Below are positions 32,281-41,626 of a stretch of 53,892 nt of DNA, in pieces; position 1 is the first letter of the stretch; every line of letters begins with the position of its first letter. The notes beneath the pieces are model-generated. The model did not search any database and was not told where the DNA came from. It saw only the letters and a program-made list of their open reading frames with translations. Position numbers and translations under genes: made by a program. The stretch is from contig NZ_JACHCQ010000021.1 in assembly GCF_014205835.1 (NCBI RefSeq), forward strand, positions 58,112 through 112,003, written 5' to 3'. The DNA is from Pedobacter sp. AK013. Its GTDB lineage: Bacteria; Bacteroidota; Bacteroidia; Sphingobacteriales; Sphingobacteriaceae.

Positions 32281-35199
32281 ATGAAGAAACTTCTACTGGC
32301 TATATTATTCTTCTTTACTGCTTTTTGTACCCAGGCCCAGGTGCTATTGGGGATTCCGCAAGTGGTAAACTACAATAACGAGCAGTATAATGGCGGTATT
32401 CAGAACTGGGATGTAGAGCAGGATAAAAATGGAATCCTCTATTTTGGCAACAATGAGGGGCTGCTTACTTTTAACGGCCGTTATTGGAACCTGTTCAGGT
32501 TGCCCAACTTTACCTCGGTACGTTCGGTAGGGATCGATTCTAAAAACCGAATTTACGTAGGCGGACAAGATGAGTTTGGTTATTTCTACCCTAATGCACA
32601 AGGTGTTTTAAAATATACTTCGTTATTAAACCTGCTGCCCGAAAACATGCGGAAACTAGCCGATATCTGGGGCGTTGCAATTGTGCGCGATGAAGTGTTT
32701 TTTAGGTCGATACATGCTATTCTGCATTATAAAGACGGTGTAGTTAAAAGTTATAAAACCAATACTACCTGGCTGTTTATGGGCGCGGCAAAGGGGAAAG
32801 TTTTTTCACAATCATCTGATTCTGGCCTGATGATTTATGACCACGAAATGTGGAAGCCCTTTTGTGTGGATAGTGTTTTAAACCGCTCAGGCATTACTGC
32901 AGTACTACCTTATGGTGGCGATACCTTATTGGTTTCGATGTTAAAAAAAGGCTTCTTTCTCATCGTTAACCACCAGCTAAAACCTTTAAAAACCAGTTTA
33001 GATCAGGTTTTTTTAAACGAAAGGGTTTATTTTACCACCCAAATCAGTCCGAATTTATATGGCGTAGCCACCACTTCGGGTGGGGTGTACATTATGACCA
33101 AACAGGGTAACCTGGTGCAGAAATACAACTATAAAGAGGGCTTACAGAACAATAATGTAAGGGGCATACTGCTGGATAAGGATAAGAACATGTGGCTGGC
33201 CCTTGATGATGGAATTGCTTATGTGGCCATAAACAGTGCAGTTAAAAATATTTCACCCGATCGTAATAAGCAGATTACCAGTTACGCTTTTCGTAAATAT
33301 GGCGGATCGATCTACATTGGCACTTCTTATGGCTTGTACCGCACTAAAATTAATACGGCTATGCCCGATTTAAGCTATTCGACAGCCAATTTTGAAGAGG
33401 TAAAGAATACCAAGGGGCAGGTATGGGGGCTTGATGAAATTAACAACCAGCTGCTCATGGCACACGAAGATGGAACCCTGTTAGTGAAGGATAATGTTGC
33501 CACCCCGCTATACAGCGCAATTGGTACCTGGACGTACCAAAGCATGGATAATGTTTACCCAAGCAAAGAGGTAATTGCAGGCACTTATGCCGGACTGCAG
33601 GAAATAAATTACAATGGAAGCCGCTTTATTAACGGCGGCAAAATTGCCGGAATTAACGAAACACTGCGCTTTATTGTGGCCGACAACAATAATCCAGACC
33701 TGATCTGGGCTTCGCATCCTTACCATGGTGTATATAAAATAGAACTTAAACCCGATCATAAAAGTGTGCTACGTACTACCTTATGCTCTGATCGGGATGG
33801 TTTGCCCACCAAGCTTTATAATTACGTGTTCCACCTTAAAAATAGGGTGGTAATTGCTACCATAAGCGGGATTTTTGAATACAACGCGGTCAGTAAAAAG
33901 TTTACCCGGTTTAAATTGTTGGGATCAGCACTCAACGGTGTTCCCATCCAGTACCTTAAAGAAGATAACGATGGCAATATCTGGTTTATTACCAATAAAA
34001 AGGTAGGCGTAATCGATTTCCACAGGCCGCAGGGTAAAAATGCTTTCAGTATTTTATACCTGCCCGAGCTAAATGGCAAAGTGGTTGGTGGTTTCGAATC
34101 GATATATACACCCGATAGCAAAAACATATTTATAGGTGCAAACAAAGGGGCTTACCATATCAATTACCAGAAATACATTCAGAATATAACCCGGCCAAAT
34201 GTAGTGTTAGGCACGGTTAAATTAATGGGTAATAAAGACAGTGTGGTTTTTGGTGGCTATTTTGTAAATAAAGGCGCCATTGTGCCAAAGCAGGATTTGC
34301 AAGAAATACCTGAATATGTATACAGCTTAAATTCTATCCATTTCGAATATGCTTCTACGCTTTTTGAGCACGATAAAAACATTAAATTCAGCTACCAGCT
34401 TATGGGCTTTGATAGCGAATGGTCGGCATGGAATACTAAGAGTGAAAAGGATTATACCAATCTGCCTGCCGGAAAATATACCTTTAATGTAAAGGCCAGT
34501 ACCGGTATCAGTAACGAATCGGATGTGGTAAGCTATACTTTTGTAGTGCTGCCCGCCTGGTACAATACCATTTGGATGCGCATGGTTTACCTGGTTTTAA
34601 TTGTAATGGCATTGAGGTTAATTATCAGGTGGCAAAAAAAGAAGCATATAAAAGAGCAGGAGCGCATGAGTTACCTGCACCAGCTGGAGCTAGATAGAAA
34701 TGAAAAAGAAATAGTAAGGCTGCAGAACGAAAAGCTAGAAGCTGATGTGAATTATAAAAACAAAGAGCTTTCTACCATGACCATGCACCTGGTTCAGCGT
34801 GGTAAAGTTTTGGCCAAAATAAAGGAAGTTATATCGGCGGTAATTAAAAACCATGATCTTAACGAAAGTTCGCCCAGTTTCAGGCACCTGATCAGGTTGA
34901 TTAAAGATGTAGAAAAGAAAGACCAGGAACTGGATCACATGAGTGTACATTTTAACCATGTAAATACCGAGTTCTTCAGCAGGCTAAAAGATCTTTATCC
35001 CGACCTAAGCCAGAACGATCTGAAATTCTGCGCCTACCTGTCAATGAACCTTTCATCAAAAGAAATGGCCCAGCTGATGAATGTAACCATTAAGGCTATA
35101 GAAGTGGGGCGTTACCGCCTTAGAAAGAAACTTCAGCTTAAGCCAGAAACTAATCTGTACGAATTCCTGATCGAAATAGCACGACAAAAAACGCCTTAA
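32281..35199 (+). CDS. SusR-like regulator: periplasmic propeller, Y_Y_Y domain, membrane helix and LuxR-type HTH
   Basis: From the ATG at 32281 the protein has 972 residues: a signal peptide (1-20, ending TQAQ), then two-component-regulator-type propeller repeats (KNGILYFGNNEGLLTFNG, DKNMWLALDDGIAYV, DGNIWFITNKKVGVID). A Y_Y_Y domain follows (KFSYQLMGFDSEWSAWN ... YTNLPAGKYTFNVKAS). One membrane helix (about 768-785), a coiled coil (about 790-850) and a C-terminal helix-turn-helix (LSQNDLKFCAYLSMNLSSKEMAQLMNVT, about 910-955) complete it. Unlike hybrid two-component PUL regulators it has no histidine kinase, so signal passes directly from sugar binding to the HTH. It sits 262 bases upstream of susC on the same strand, as expected for its target. 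Confidence 0.93.
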   Translation: MKKLLLAILFFFTAFCTQAQVLLGIPQVVNYNNEQYNGGIQNWDVEQDKNGILYFGNNEGLLTFNGRYWNLFRLPNFTSVRSVGIDSKNRIYVGGQDEFGYFYPNAQGVLKYTSLLNLLPENMRKLADIWGVAIVRDEVFFRSIHAILHYKDGVVKSYKTNTTWLFMGAAKGKVFSQSSDSGLMIYDHEMWKPFCVDSVLNRSGITAVLPYGGDTLLVSMLKKGFFLIVNHQLKPLKTSLDQVFLNERVYFTTQISPNLYGVATTSGGVYIMTKQGNLVQKYNYKEGLQNNNVRGILLDKDKNMWLALDDGIAYVAINSAVKNISPDRNKQITSYAFRKYGGSIYIGTSYGLYRTKINTAMPDLSYSTANFEEVKNTKGQVWGLDEINNQLLMAHEDGTLLVKDNVATPLYSAIGTWTYQSMDNVYPSKEVIAGTYAGLQEINYNGSRFINGGKIAGINETLRFIVADNNNPDLIWASHPYHGVYKIELKPDHKSVLRTTLCSDRDGLPTKLYNYVFHLKNRVVIATISGIFEYNAVSKKFTRFKLLGSALNGVPIQYLKEDNDGNIWFITNKKVGVIDFHRPQGKNAFSILYLPELNGKVVGGFESIYTPDSKNIFIGANKGAYHINYQKYIQNITRPNVVLGTVKLMGNKDSVVFGGYFVNKGAIVPKQDLQEIPEYVYSLNSIHFEYASTLFEHDKNIKFSYQLMGFDSEWSAWNTKSEKDYTNLPAGKYTFNVKASTGISNESDVVSYTFVVLPAWYNTIWMRMVYLVLIVMALRLIIRWQKKKHIKEQERMSYLHQLELDRNEKEIVRLQNEKLEADVNYKNKELSTMTMHLVQRGKVLAKIKEVISAVIKNHDLNESSPSFRHLIRLIKDVEKKDQELDHMSVHFNHVNTEFFSRLKDLYPDLSQNDLKFCAYLSMNLSSKEMAQLMNVTIKAIEVGRYRLRKKLQLKPETNLYEFLIEIARQKTP

Positions 35200-35382
35200 A
35201 TGTATGTTTTTGTTACAATAATTGTTATTTTCTGTTAAAAAATTTAAACAACTGTAATACAGTTGTTTATGCTTCTCTTGTAGGGCTTATGTAGGCCTGT
35301 TTTTTTTGTTTTTTAGCCTTTTTGAGGGTTGGTGTATGGTTCGTGTAGTAGTGCTAAATTCTGCTATTGCTACCCACGTCTA

Positions 35383-35390
35383 TAGATTTG
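35383..35390 (+). promoter_or_regulatory. -7 promoter box upstream of the SusC gene
   Basis: TAGATTTG is an exact TAnnTTTG box 72 bases before the SusC ATG. A weak TTCTG occurs about 20 bases upstream in place of the -33 TTTG. A promoter that depends on an activator would fit regulation by the SusR-like protein. Confidence 0.45.
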
Positions 35391-35461
35391 ATTTATGAAA
35401 CAGCAGCCAATAAGACTGTATCATGAACTAACCAAATATCATTAACTAAAAACTAATTTCT

Positions 35462-38400
35462 ATGAGAGGAAGATTTACATTCGTATTCTTCATTTACTGT
35501 CTCCTGGCTTTCCCGTTTGCCATAATGGCGCAAGACATTCCGGTTACAGGAAAGGTAACAGAACAAAATGGTAGTCCGTTACCAGGTGTAACAGTTAAGT
35601 TAGATGGAACTACAAAAGCGGCATCTACTGATGCCAACGGTGTATTTACCATTCAGGCTCCGGTAGGCGCAAAGCTCACCATCAATTTAATCGGTATGAC
35701 GGCACAAACGGTAACTGTGCCAGCAGGAGGCCGTATTAATGTAACGCTAATTGCCAATTCAAAAGACCTTACCGAAGTAGTAGTGGTGGGTTACGGCACA
35801 CAGAAGAAAAGTGTGGTAACCGGATCTATCTCGAGCGTTAAGGCCAAAGATTTAGAAAGCATGCCCATTAACCGGGTAGAGCAGGCTTTGCAGGGCAGAA
35901 CATCTGGTTTAACCATTGCCAGTAGTAATGGCCAGCCCGGAACATCTTCTACAGTTAGGGTAAGGGGGTACACCACCTTCTCAAGCGGGGGAAGTAATGA
36001 TCCACTTTGGGTAGTAGATGGGGTGATTGTAGATAACGGCGGTATTGGTTACCTTAACCAGGCCGATATCGAATCGATCGAAGTTTTAAAGGATGCCGCT
36101 TCACAGGCCATTTATGGTGCCAGGGCTGCAAACGGAGTAATCATTGTGACCACCAAAAAAGGTAAAGCCGGTTTGGTAAGTGTTAACTATAATGGTTTCT
36201 ATGGCACCTCAGCACCTGCTAAAAGATTAGATCTTTTAAATGCAACTCAATATGCTACAATCAGGAATGAATCGGCAGCAAACGCAGGATTACCACAGCC
36301 TTATGCAAATCCGGCTGCACTTGGTGAAGGTACTAACTGGCAAGACCAGGTATTTAACGATGATGCCCGTCGCCAGACACACGAATTCAGCGTTAGTGGA
36401 GGAAGCGAGAAGCTTACTGTTTACAGCTCTTTCGGTTACATTAAACAAGACGGTATCGTGGCCAGCCCGATTTCTAAATGGAACAGGGCCAATGTAAGAA
36501 TTAATACAACATATAAACCTGCAAAATGGATTACTTTTGGCGAAAATTTAGGTTACAGCCATTCGGTAAACAGCAGTTTAGGGAACACCAATAGCGAGTT
36601 TGGCGGACCATTAAGTTCTGCAATTAACCTCGATCCGATTACACCGGTAGTAGAAACCAACCCGGCTTTAATTGCCAAATCGCCTTATACCATTGCAAAT
36701 ACTTTAAGGGATGCTAACGGATTCCCATATGGTATCTCGCCGATTGTTGGTCAGGAGATGACTAACCCAGTGGCTTACATGCAAACCAGATTAGGCAATT
36801 ATAGCTGGGACCACAATATTGTGGGTAATGCATTTGCTGAAATAGAGCCTATTGCGAATTTAAAACTAAGATCTACTTTAGGTACTAAGGTTGCTTTTTA
36901 TGGAGGCGATTCTTATACTCCACTGTTTTACCTAAACTCATCATCTAAAAACGATAAAAAATCATTTTACCGTGAAATCAATACGGTATTGAACTACAAC
37001 TGGGAAAATACCCTGAGTTACTCACGTAACTTTGGAAAACACCATGCTTTTATCATCTTAGGACAAGGATATTATATGGATGGTAATACCAGAGGCATAA
37101 GCACCACTTACCAGAACATTATTGCCAATAATTTTTATGAGGCCAACTTAAATTATGATCCCGGAACAGCCAATAAATTAGTAAACGGTAGTGATGGTGT
37201 GCAACATGTAGTAAATTCGCTGTTTACGCGCGTAACTTACGATTATGATGAGAAATACCTTTTTACCGGTATTATCAGGCGTGATGGTTCTACACGCTTT
37301 GGTCCTAACCACAGATTCGGTTATTTCCCTTCGTTCTCATTGGGATGGGTACCTTCAAAAGAAGATTTCTGGAAAGAAAACAATGTGGTTAACTTCTTAA
37401 AATTACGTGGTGGTTATGGTGTAACAGGTAATGATAACCTCGGTGGCGAATTTAGGTATGTTTCACTGGTTGGCAGTAACCGTAACTATACATTCGGTAC
37501 TACGGATGCAAGTACCATTGGCTGGAGCCCAGCGGCATTATCAAACCCTGATTTAATCTGGGAAGAAACCCGTCAAACTAACATTGGTTTCGATGCAACA
37601 TTATTTACCAACTTTACATTAACCGCCGAGTATTATAAAAAGAAAACAGTCGGAATTTTAATGACCCCTCCAATTCCGGGTTATTCTGGTGCTGCAGGTG
37701 GTCCGGTTCAGAACATTGGCGATATGCAAAATACCGGTATAGAGATTGAATTGGGTTACCGAAAAAAAATAGGTGAATTTAACCTGGGTGTTAACGGTAA
37801 CATCTCTTTCTTAAAAAACAAGGTAACCAAATTATTGCCTGGAAGAGAATTTATAGAGGATAATGCACAGAGTTTCCAAACGATGGGTAATTTCACCAGA
37901 ACAGGCTTGGGTCGCTCTTTCAATGAGTATTATGGTTACGATATGCAGGGTATTTTCCAGACTCAGGCAGAGATCGACAGTTATGTTGGTCCGGCAGGAA
38001 CCAAATTACAGCCAAATGCAAAACCAGGTGATATTAAATACGCGAACTTAAATGGGGATAACGAGATTAACTCATCAGACAGAACTTATTTAGGCAGTCC
38101 GATTCCTAAATACACTTATGGTTTAACCATCAACCTGGCTTATAAAAACTGGGACTTGGTAGCTTTCGGTAATGGAGTTGGTGGAAACCAGATTTTCCAG
38201 GGCTTACGCCGTTTAGATGTAACCTATGCCAACTGGCAAACGAAGATATTAGACCGCTGGACGCCTTCTAATCCTTCAACCACTATGCCGCGTATTGTTG
38301 AAACTGATCCGAACGGAAACTACATCAAGTTTTCGAAACTATATCTTGAAAAAGGTGATTATTTCAGGCTAAAAACCTTACAGGTAGGCTATACGCTTCC

Positions 38401-38584
38401 TCAAAATGTATCGAAAAAAATTGGTGCACAAAAAGTGAGAGCTTATTTAATGAGCGAAAACTTATGGACCATTACAAAATATACAGGTTATGATCCGGAG
38501 ATTGGGGGAACAGTGTTAGGTGTAGATAGAGGTGTTTATCCGCAGGCACGTTCATTTATGATTGGTTTAAACGTTGGATTTTAA
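35462..38584 (+). CDS. SusC/RagA family TonB-linked outer-membrane protein
   Basis: The 1040-residue protein has a signal peptide (ending IMAQ, about 24), a carboxypeptidase-regulatory-like domain (TGKVTEQNGSPLPGVTVKLDG, about 29-105) and the SusC hallmark EVVVVGYGTQKK (about 104-115). The plug domain follows (ALQGRTSGLTIASSNGQPG, VRVRGYTTF, PLWVVDGVIVDN, SIEVLKDAASQAIYGARAANGVIIVTTKKG). A beta-barrel then runs to the C-terminal strand SFMIGLNVGF. It imports oligosaccharides across the outer membrane using TonB energy and pairs with the SusD lipoprotein encoded 10 bases downstream. Length and all landmarks are standard. Confidence 0.97.
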   Translation: MRGRFTFVFFIYCLLAFPFAIMAQDIPVTGKVTEQNGSPLPGVTVKLDGTTKAASTDANGVFTIQAPVGAKLTINLIGMTAQTVTVPAGGRINVTLIANSKDLTEVVVVGYGTQKKSVVTGSISSVKAKDLESMPINRVEQALQGRTSGLTIASSNGQPGTSSTVRVRGYTTFSSGGSNDPLWVVDGVIVDNGGIGYLNQADIESIEVLKDAASQAIYGARAANGVIIVTTKKGKAGLVSVNYNGFYGTSAPAKRLDLLNATQYATIRNESAANAGLPQPYANPAALGEGTNWQDQVFNDDARRQTHEFSVSGGSEKLTVYSSFGYIKQDGIVASPISKWNRANVRINTTYKPAKWITFGENLGYSHSVNSSLGNTNSEFGGPLSSAINLDPITPVVETNPALIAKSPYTIANTLRDANGFPYGISPIVGQEMTNPVAYMQTRLGNYSWDHNIVGNAFAEIEPIANLKLRSTLGTKVAFYGGDSYTPLFYLNSSSKNDKKSFYREINTVLNYNWENTLSYSRNFGKHHAFIILGQGYYMDGNTRGISTTYQNIIANNFYEANLNYDPGTANKLVNGSDGVQHVVNSLFTRVTYDYDEKYLFTGIIRRDGSTRFGPNHRFGYFPSFSLGWVPSKEDFWKENNVVNFLKLRGGYGVTGNDNLGGEFRYVSLVGSNRNYTFGTTDASTIGWSPAALSNPDLIWEETRQTNIGFDATLFTNFTLTAEYYKKKTVGILMTPPIPGYSGAAGGPVQNIGDMQNTGIEIELGYRKKIGEFNLGVNGNISFLKNKVTKLLPGREFIEDNAQSFQTMGNFTRTGLGRSFNEYYGYDMQGIFQTQAEIDSYVGPAGTKLQPNAKPGDIKYANLNGDNEINSSDRTYLGSPIPKYTYGLTINLAYKNWDLVAFGNGVGGNQIFQGLRRLDVTYANWQTKILDRWTPSNPSTTMPRIVETDPNGNYIKFSKLYLEKGDYFRLKTLQVGYTLPQNVSKKIGAQKVRAYLMSENLWTITKYTGYDPEIGGTVLGVDRGVYPQARSFMIGLNVGF

Positions 38585-38594
38585 TACTTGAACA

Positions 38595-40124
38595 ATGAAA
38601 AAAAGCATTTTATATATAGCGGCTATTGTCGCTTCATCACAATTATTTACTGCATGTAGAAAACAGCTTGATGTAAATCCGAGAGAACGTATTCTGGAGA
38701 GCAATTATTATAAAACGCCTTCAGAGGCATTTAATTCGCTGGTTTCGGTTTACGATATGCTTGGAAATCAATCTTCGGGCTACTTAACTAAAGTAAATAT
38801 ACTCTCTGCAGCATCTGATGATCATTACGCCGGGGGCGATTCGCCATCTGATATCGGTGATTTACAATCGATCAATAATTATACGCTAACTTCTACTTCC
38901 GGCGCTGCCAGTCACCTCTGGAATAAAGGTTTTACCGGCGTTTACCGTGCCAATGTATTCTTGCAGAAAGTGCAGGGTATTGCCATGGATAATGCTACAA
39001 AAAACCGGTATATCGCAGAAGCAAAAGCGATGAGAGCGATTTTCTATTTCGACCTTGTTAAATTATTCAAGAATATTCCTTTGATTACCGAACCGCTTAC
39101 CGCTGGCAACATGTACGATGTGTTGCAGGTGCCATCTGCCGATATATATACTTTTGTGATTAAAGACCTGAGCGAGGCGATCCCAAATTTACCGATTACC
39201 GTTCCTGTTGCGTCTGAAGGTGGCAGGTTAACCCAGGGCGCCGCCCATGCAGTACTTGGAAAAGTGTATATGTGGTTGCAGAAATGGCCTGAAGCTGCAG
39301 CAGAGTTTGCCTTGGTTAACGGTTCAACACCAGGTTCAAGCCAGTATGGTTATAAACTCTTAACTAATTACGCCGACCTGTGGAATGTGAAGAACAAATT
39401 TAATTCTGAATCTATTTTAGAAATTGTTTACAACACCACCTCTGATATGGGTTGGGGAACAGTTGGTAGTCGTGAAGGTAACGTAATGAGTATTTTGGTT
39501 GGTCCGCGTAACTATGTACCTGTAAATGCAGCGCTCGCACCTGATTACATTTCGGGCTGGAGCTTCTTGCCTTTCACCAAAGATTTCTTTGACCAGATTC
39601 ATTACGACCCAAGAAATAAAGCAACTGTTGCCAACTTGGATAGTTTAGAAAAGGCAGGTATTGTGACTTACAAGCATGCATATGCTAATACCGGATATTT
39701 TATAGAAAAATATGCTGGCCGTAATTCAACCAAAGCATCCAGTGGCCAGTTAGAACTCAACTTTGGTCAGGATATGTACGAAATCCGTTTGGCCGATACT
39801 TATTTGTTAGAGGCAGAAGCATTGCTGAAAAGTGGAGCAGGTGTTGGTGCCGGAACAAAAGCTTATATGATGTTTAACGCGGTAAGGGCAAGAGTGGGCT
39901 TAAATCCGCTACCGGTAACTATGGATAACATTATGCGCGAACGCCGTTTAGAGCTTGCTGCAGAAGGACACCGCTGGTTTGATTTGGTACGTTGGGGGCT
40001 TGCACCAACAGTACTGGCCTCAAAAGGTTTCAAGAGCGGTAGAAATGAGATCCTGCCAATTCCTGAAAATGAACTGGCCAACTCTAAAATTTTGCAGAGT
40101 AAAGAATGGGGCGGTTCTAAATAA
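38595..40124 (+). CDS. SusD/RagB family outer-membrane glycan-binding lipoprotein
   Basis: The 509-residue protein has a lipoprotein signal ending LFTAC (lipidated Cys about 21). A SusD N-terminal TPR region follows (ERILESNYYKTPSEAFNSLVSVYDML, YRANVFLQKV, YIAEAKAMRAIFYFDLVKLFKNIPLIT), and then the SusD C-terminal domain with IRLADTYLLEAEALLKSG and ERRLELAAEGHRWFDLVRWG, ending near LPIPENELANSKILQ. It captures glycan fragments on the surface and closes over the SusC pore. It is 10 bases downstream of susC, so the two are co-translated, and 86 bases upstream of the GH30 start. Confidence 0.97.
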   Translation: MKKSILYIAAIVASSQLFTACRKQLDVNPRERILESNYYKTPSEAFNSLVSVYDMLGNQSSGYLTKVNILSAASDDHYAGGDSPSDIGDLQSINNYTLTSTSGAASHLWNKGFTGVYRANVFLQKVQGIAMDNATKNRYIAEAKAMRAIFYFDLVKLFKNIPLITEPLTAGNMYDVLQVPSADIYTFVIKDLSEAIPNLPITVPVASEGGRLTQGAAHAVLGKVYMWLQKWPEAAAEFALVNGSTPGSSQYGYKLLTNYADLWNVKNKFNSESILEIVYNTTSDMGWGTVGSREGNVMSILVGPRNYVPVNAALAPDYISGWSFLPFTKDFFDQIHYDPRNKATVANLDSLEKAGIVTYKHAYANTGYFIEKYAGRNSTKASSGQLELNFGQDMYEIRLADTYLLEAEALLKSGAGVGAGTKAYMMFNAVRARVGLNPLPVTMDNIMRERRLELAAEGHRWFDLVRWGLAPTVLASKGFKSGRNEILPIPENELANSKILQSKEWGGSK

Positions 40125-40210
40125 TCCCCGTTTATATATCCTTAATGTTTAATTGTTACAGGGAGAAAGCTAAGTCTTTCTTCCTGTTTTTACCAGATCA
40201 TCTTCCTTGT

Positions 40211-41608
40211 ATGCTATTCACCAAGTCCTTTGGACTCTTAATAGGCTGTGCTTTTACTTTTTCGGTTATGGCGCAGGGCCAGCCACAAGTGTGGTTAACC
40301 AAAGCCGATCGTACGGCTTTATTTACCCGTCAATCTACTGGCTTAAGTTTGGCCAAGGCCAAAAATAAGCTGCCTACTATTTTTGTAAACGATAAAGAAA
40401 CTTTTCAAAGTATAGATGGTTTTGGTTTTGCCTTAACCGGGGGAAGTGCGCAGCATATTATTAAAATGTCGGCGCCGGCAAGGGCAGCACTGCTTAAAGA
40501 ACTTTTTGCAACCAATGGCAATAATATTGGTGTAAGCTACATCAGGTTAAGTATCGGTGCATCCGATTTAAATGAAAAAGTATTTTCTTATAATGACCTT
40601 CCCGAAGGACAAACCGATTTGGAACAGGCCAAATTTGATTTAGGACCCGATAAAACTGATGTTATTCCGGTAATGAAGGAGATCCTGGCCATTAACCCGA
40701 AGATTAAAATTATGGCTTCGCCATGGTCTCCGCCCTTATGGATGAAAACCACTTACGATGCCCGTGGAGGTATGCTTAAACCCGAATATTACACTACTTA
40801 CGCTAAATATTTTGTGCGGTACGTACAGGAAATGCAAAGGGTAGGTATTCCGATCGATGCCATTACGGTGCAAAATGAGCCATTACACCCGGGTAATAAT
40901 CCCAGTTTATTTATGGCAGCACCAGATCAGGCACTTTTTATAAAACAGTTTCTGGGTCCCGCTTTTGCTAAATCCAATATTAAAACCAAAATTATTATTT
41001 ATGATCACAATGCTGACCGACCTGATTATCCGATCAGCATTTTAGATGATTCGGAAGCAAAGAAATACATAACAGGTTCGGCCTTTCATCTTTACGGAGG
41101 TAACATAGAGGCTTTAACCGATGTGCATAATGCCCATCCCGATAAAAATATTTATTTCTCTGAGCAAATGGTGGTTGAACGGCCCGATGCCGCAACTATC
41201 AATATCATAAATCCGGTAAAGCGCTTAATTATTGGTGCCGCACGCAACTGGAGCAGAAACGTTTTGGAATGGAACCTCGCTGCCGATCCAGAAAACAAGC
41301 CGTATACCGAAAGAGGAGGTTGCTCTATGTGCCAGGGGGCAGTTACCATTAATGGCGATAAGTATAGCCGCAACCTGGCTTACTTCTCCATTGCTCATGC
41401 CTCAAAGTTTGTAAGGCCTGGCGCTATACGCATTGCTTCAAACGAGCTGAATGGTTTAGCTAACGTTGCATTTAAAACACCCGATGGTAAACATGTACTT
41501 ATTGTGGCCAATACGGGTAAAGAAGCTGCAGCCTTTAACATCAGTCAGAATGGCAAAACATATGCTGCAGCACTCGATAAGGGTGCAGTAGCCACTTATA
41601 TCTGGTAA
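40211..41608 (+). CDS. Glycoside hydrolase family 30 (beta-1,6-glucanase/glucosylceramidase type)
   Basis: From the ATG at 40211 the enzyme has 465 residues, with a signal peptide ending VMAQ (about 22). An upstream ATG at 40145 would add 22 residues before the signal, so it is rejected. The GH30 core is clear: DGFGFALTGGSAQHI at the start of the barrel, IRLSIGASDLN, ASPWSPPLWMKT, then the acid/base Glu in TVQNEP (E223) and the nucleophile in YFSEQM (E318). A small beta-sandwich follows at the C-terminus (ANTGKEAAAFNISQNGKTY). In Bacteroidota PULs this clan acts on beta-1,6-glucans; substrate is an inference. It is co-transcribed with susCD and the GH5 gene (18 bases on). Confidence 0.93.
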   Translation: MLFTKSFGLLIGCAFTFSVMAQGQPQVWLTKADRTALFTRQSTGLSLAKAKNKLPTIFVNDKETFQSIDGFGFALTGGSAQHIIKMSAPARAALLKELFATNGNNIGVSYIRLSIGASDLNEKVFSYNDLPEGQTDLEQAKFDLGPDKTDVIPVMKEILAINPKIKIMASPWSPPLWMKTTYDARGGMLKPEYYTTYAKYFVRYVQEMQRVGIPIDAITVQNEPLHPGNNPSLFMAAPDQALFIKQFLGPAFAKSNIKTKIIIYDHNADRPDYPISILDDSEAKKYITGSAFHLYGGNIEALTDVHNAHPDKNIYFSEQMVVERPDAATINIINPVKRLIIGAARNWSRNVLEWNLAADPENKPYTERGGCSMCQGAVTINGDKYSRNLAYFSIAHASKFVRPGAIRIASNELNGLANVAFKTPDGKHVLIVANTGKEAAAFNISQNGKTYAAALDKGAVATYIW

Positions 41609-41626
41609 TTATCAATTATTTACACT

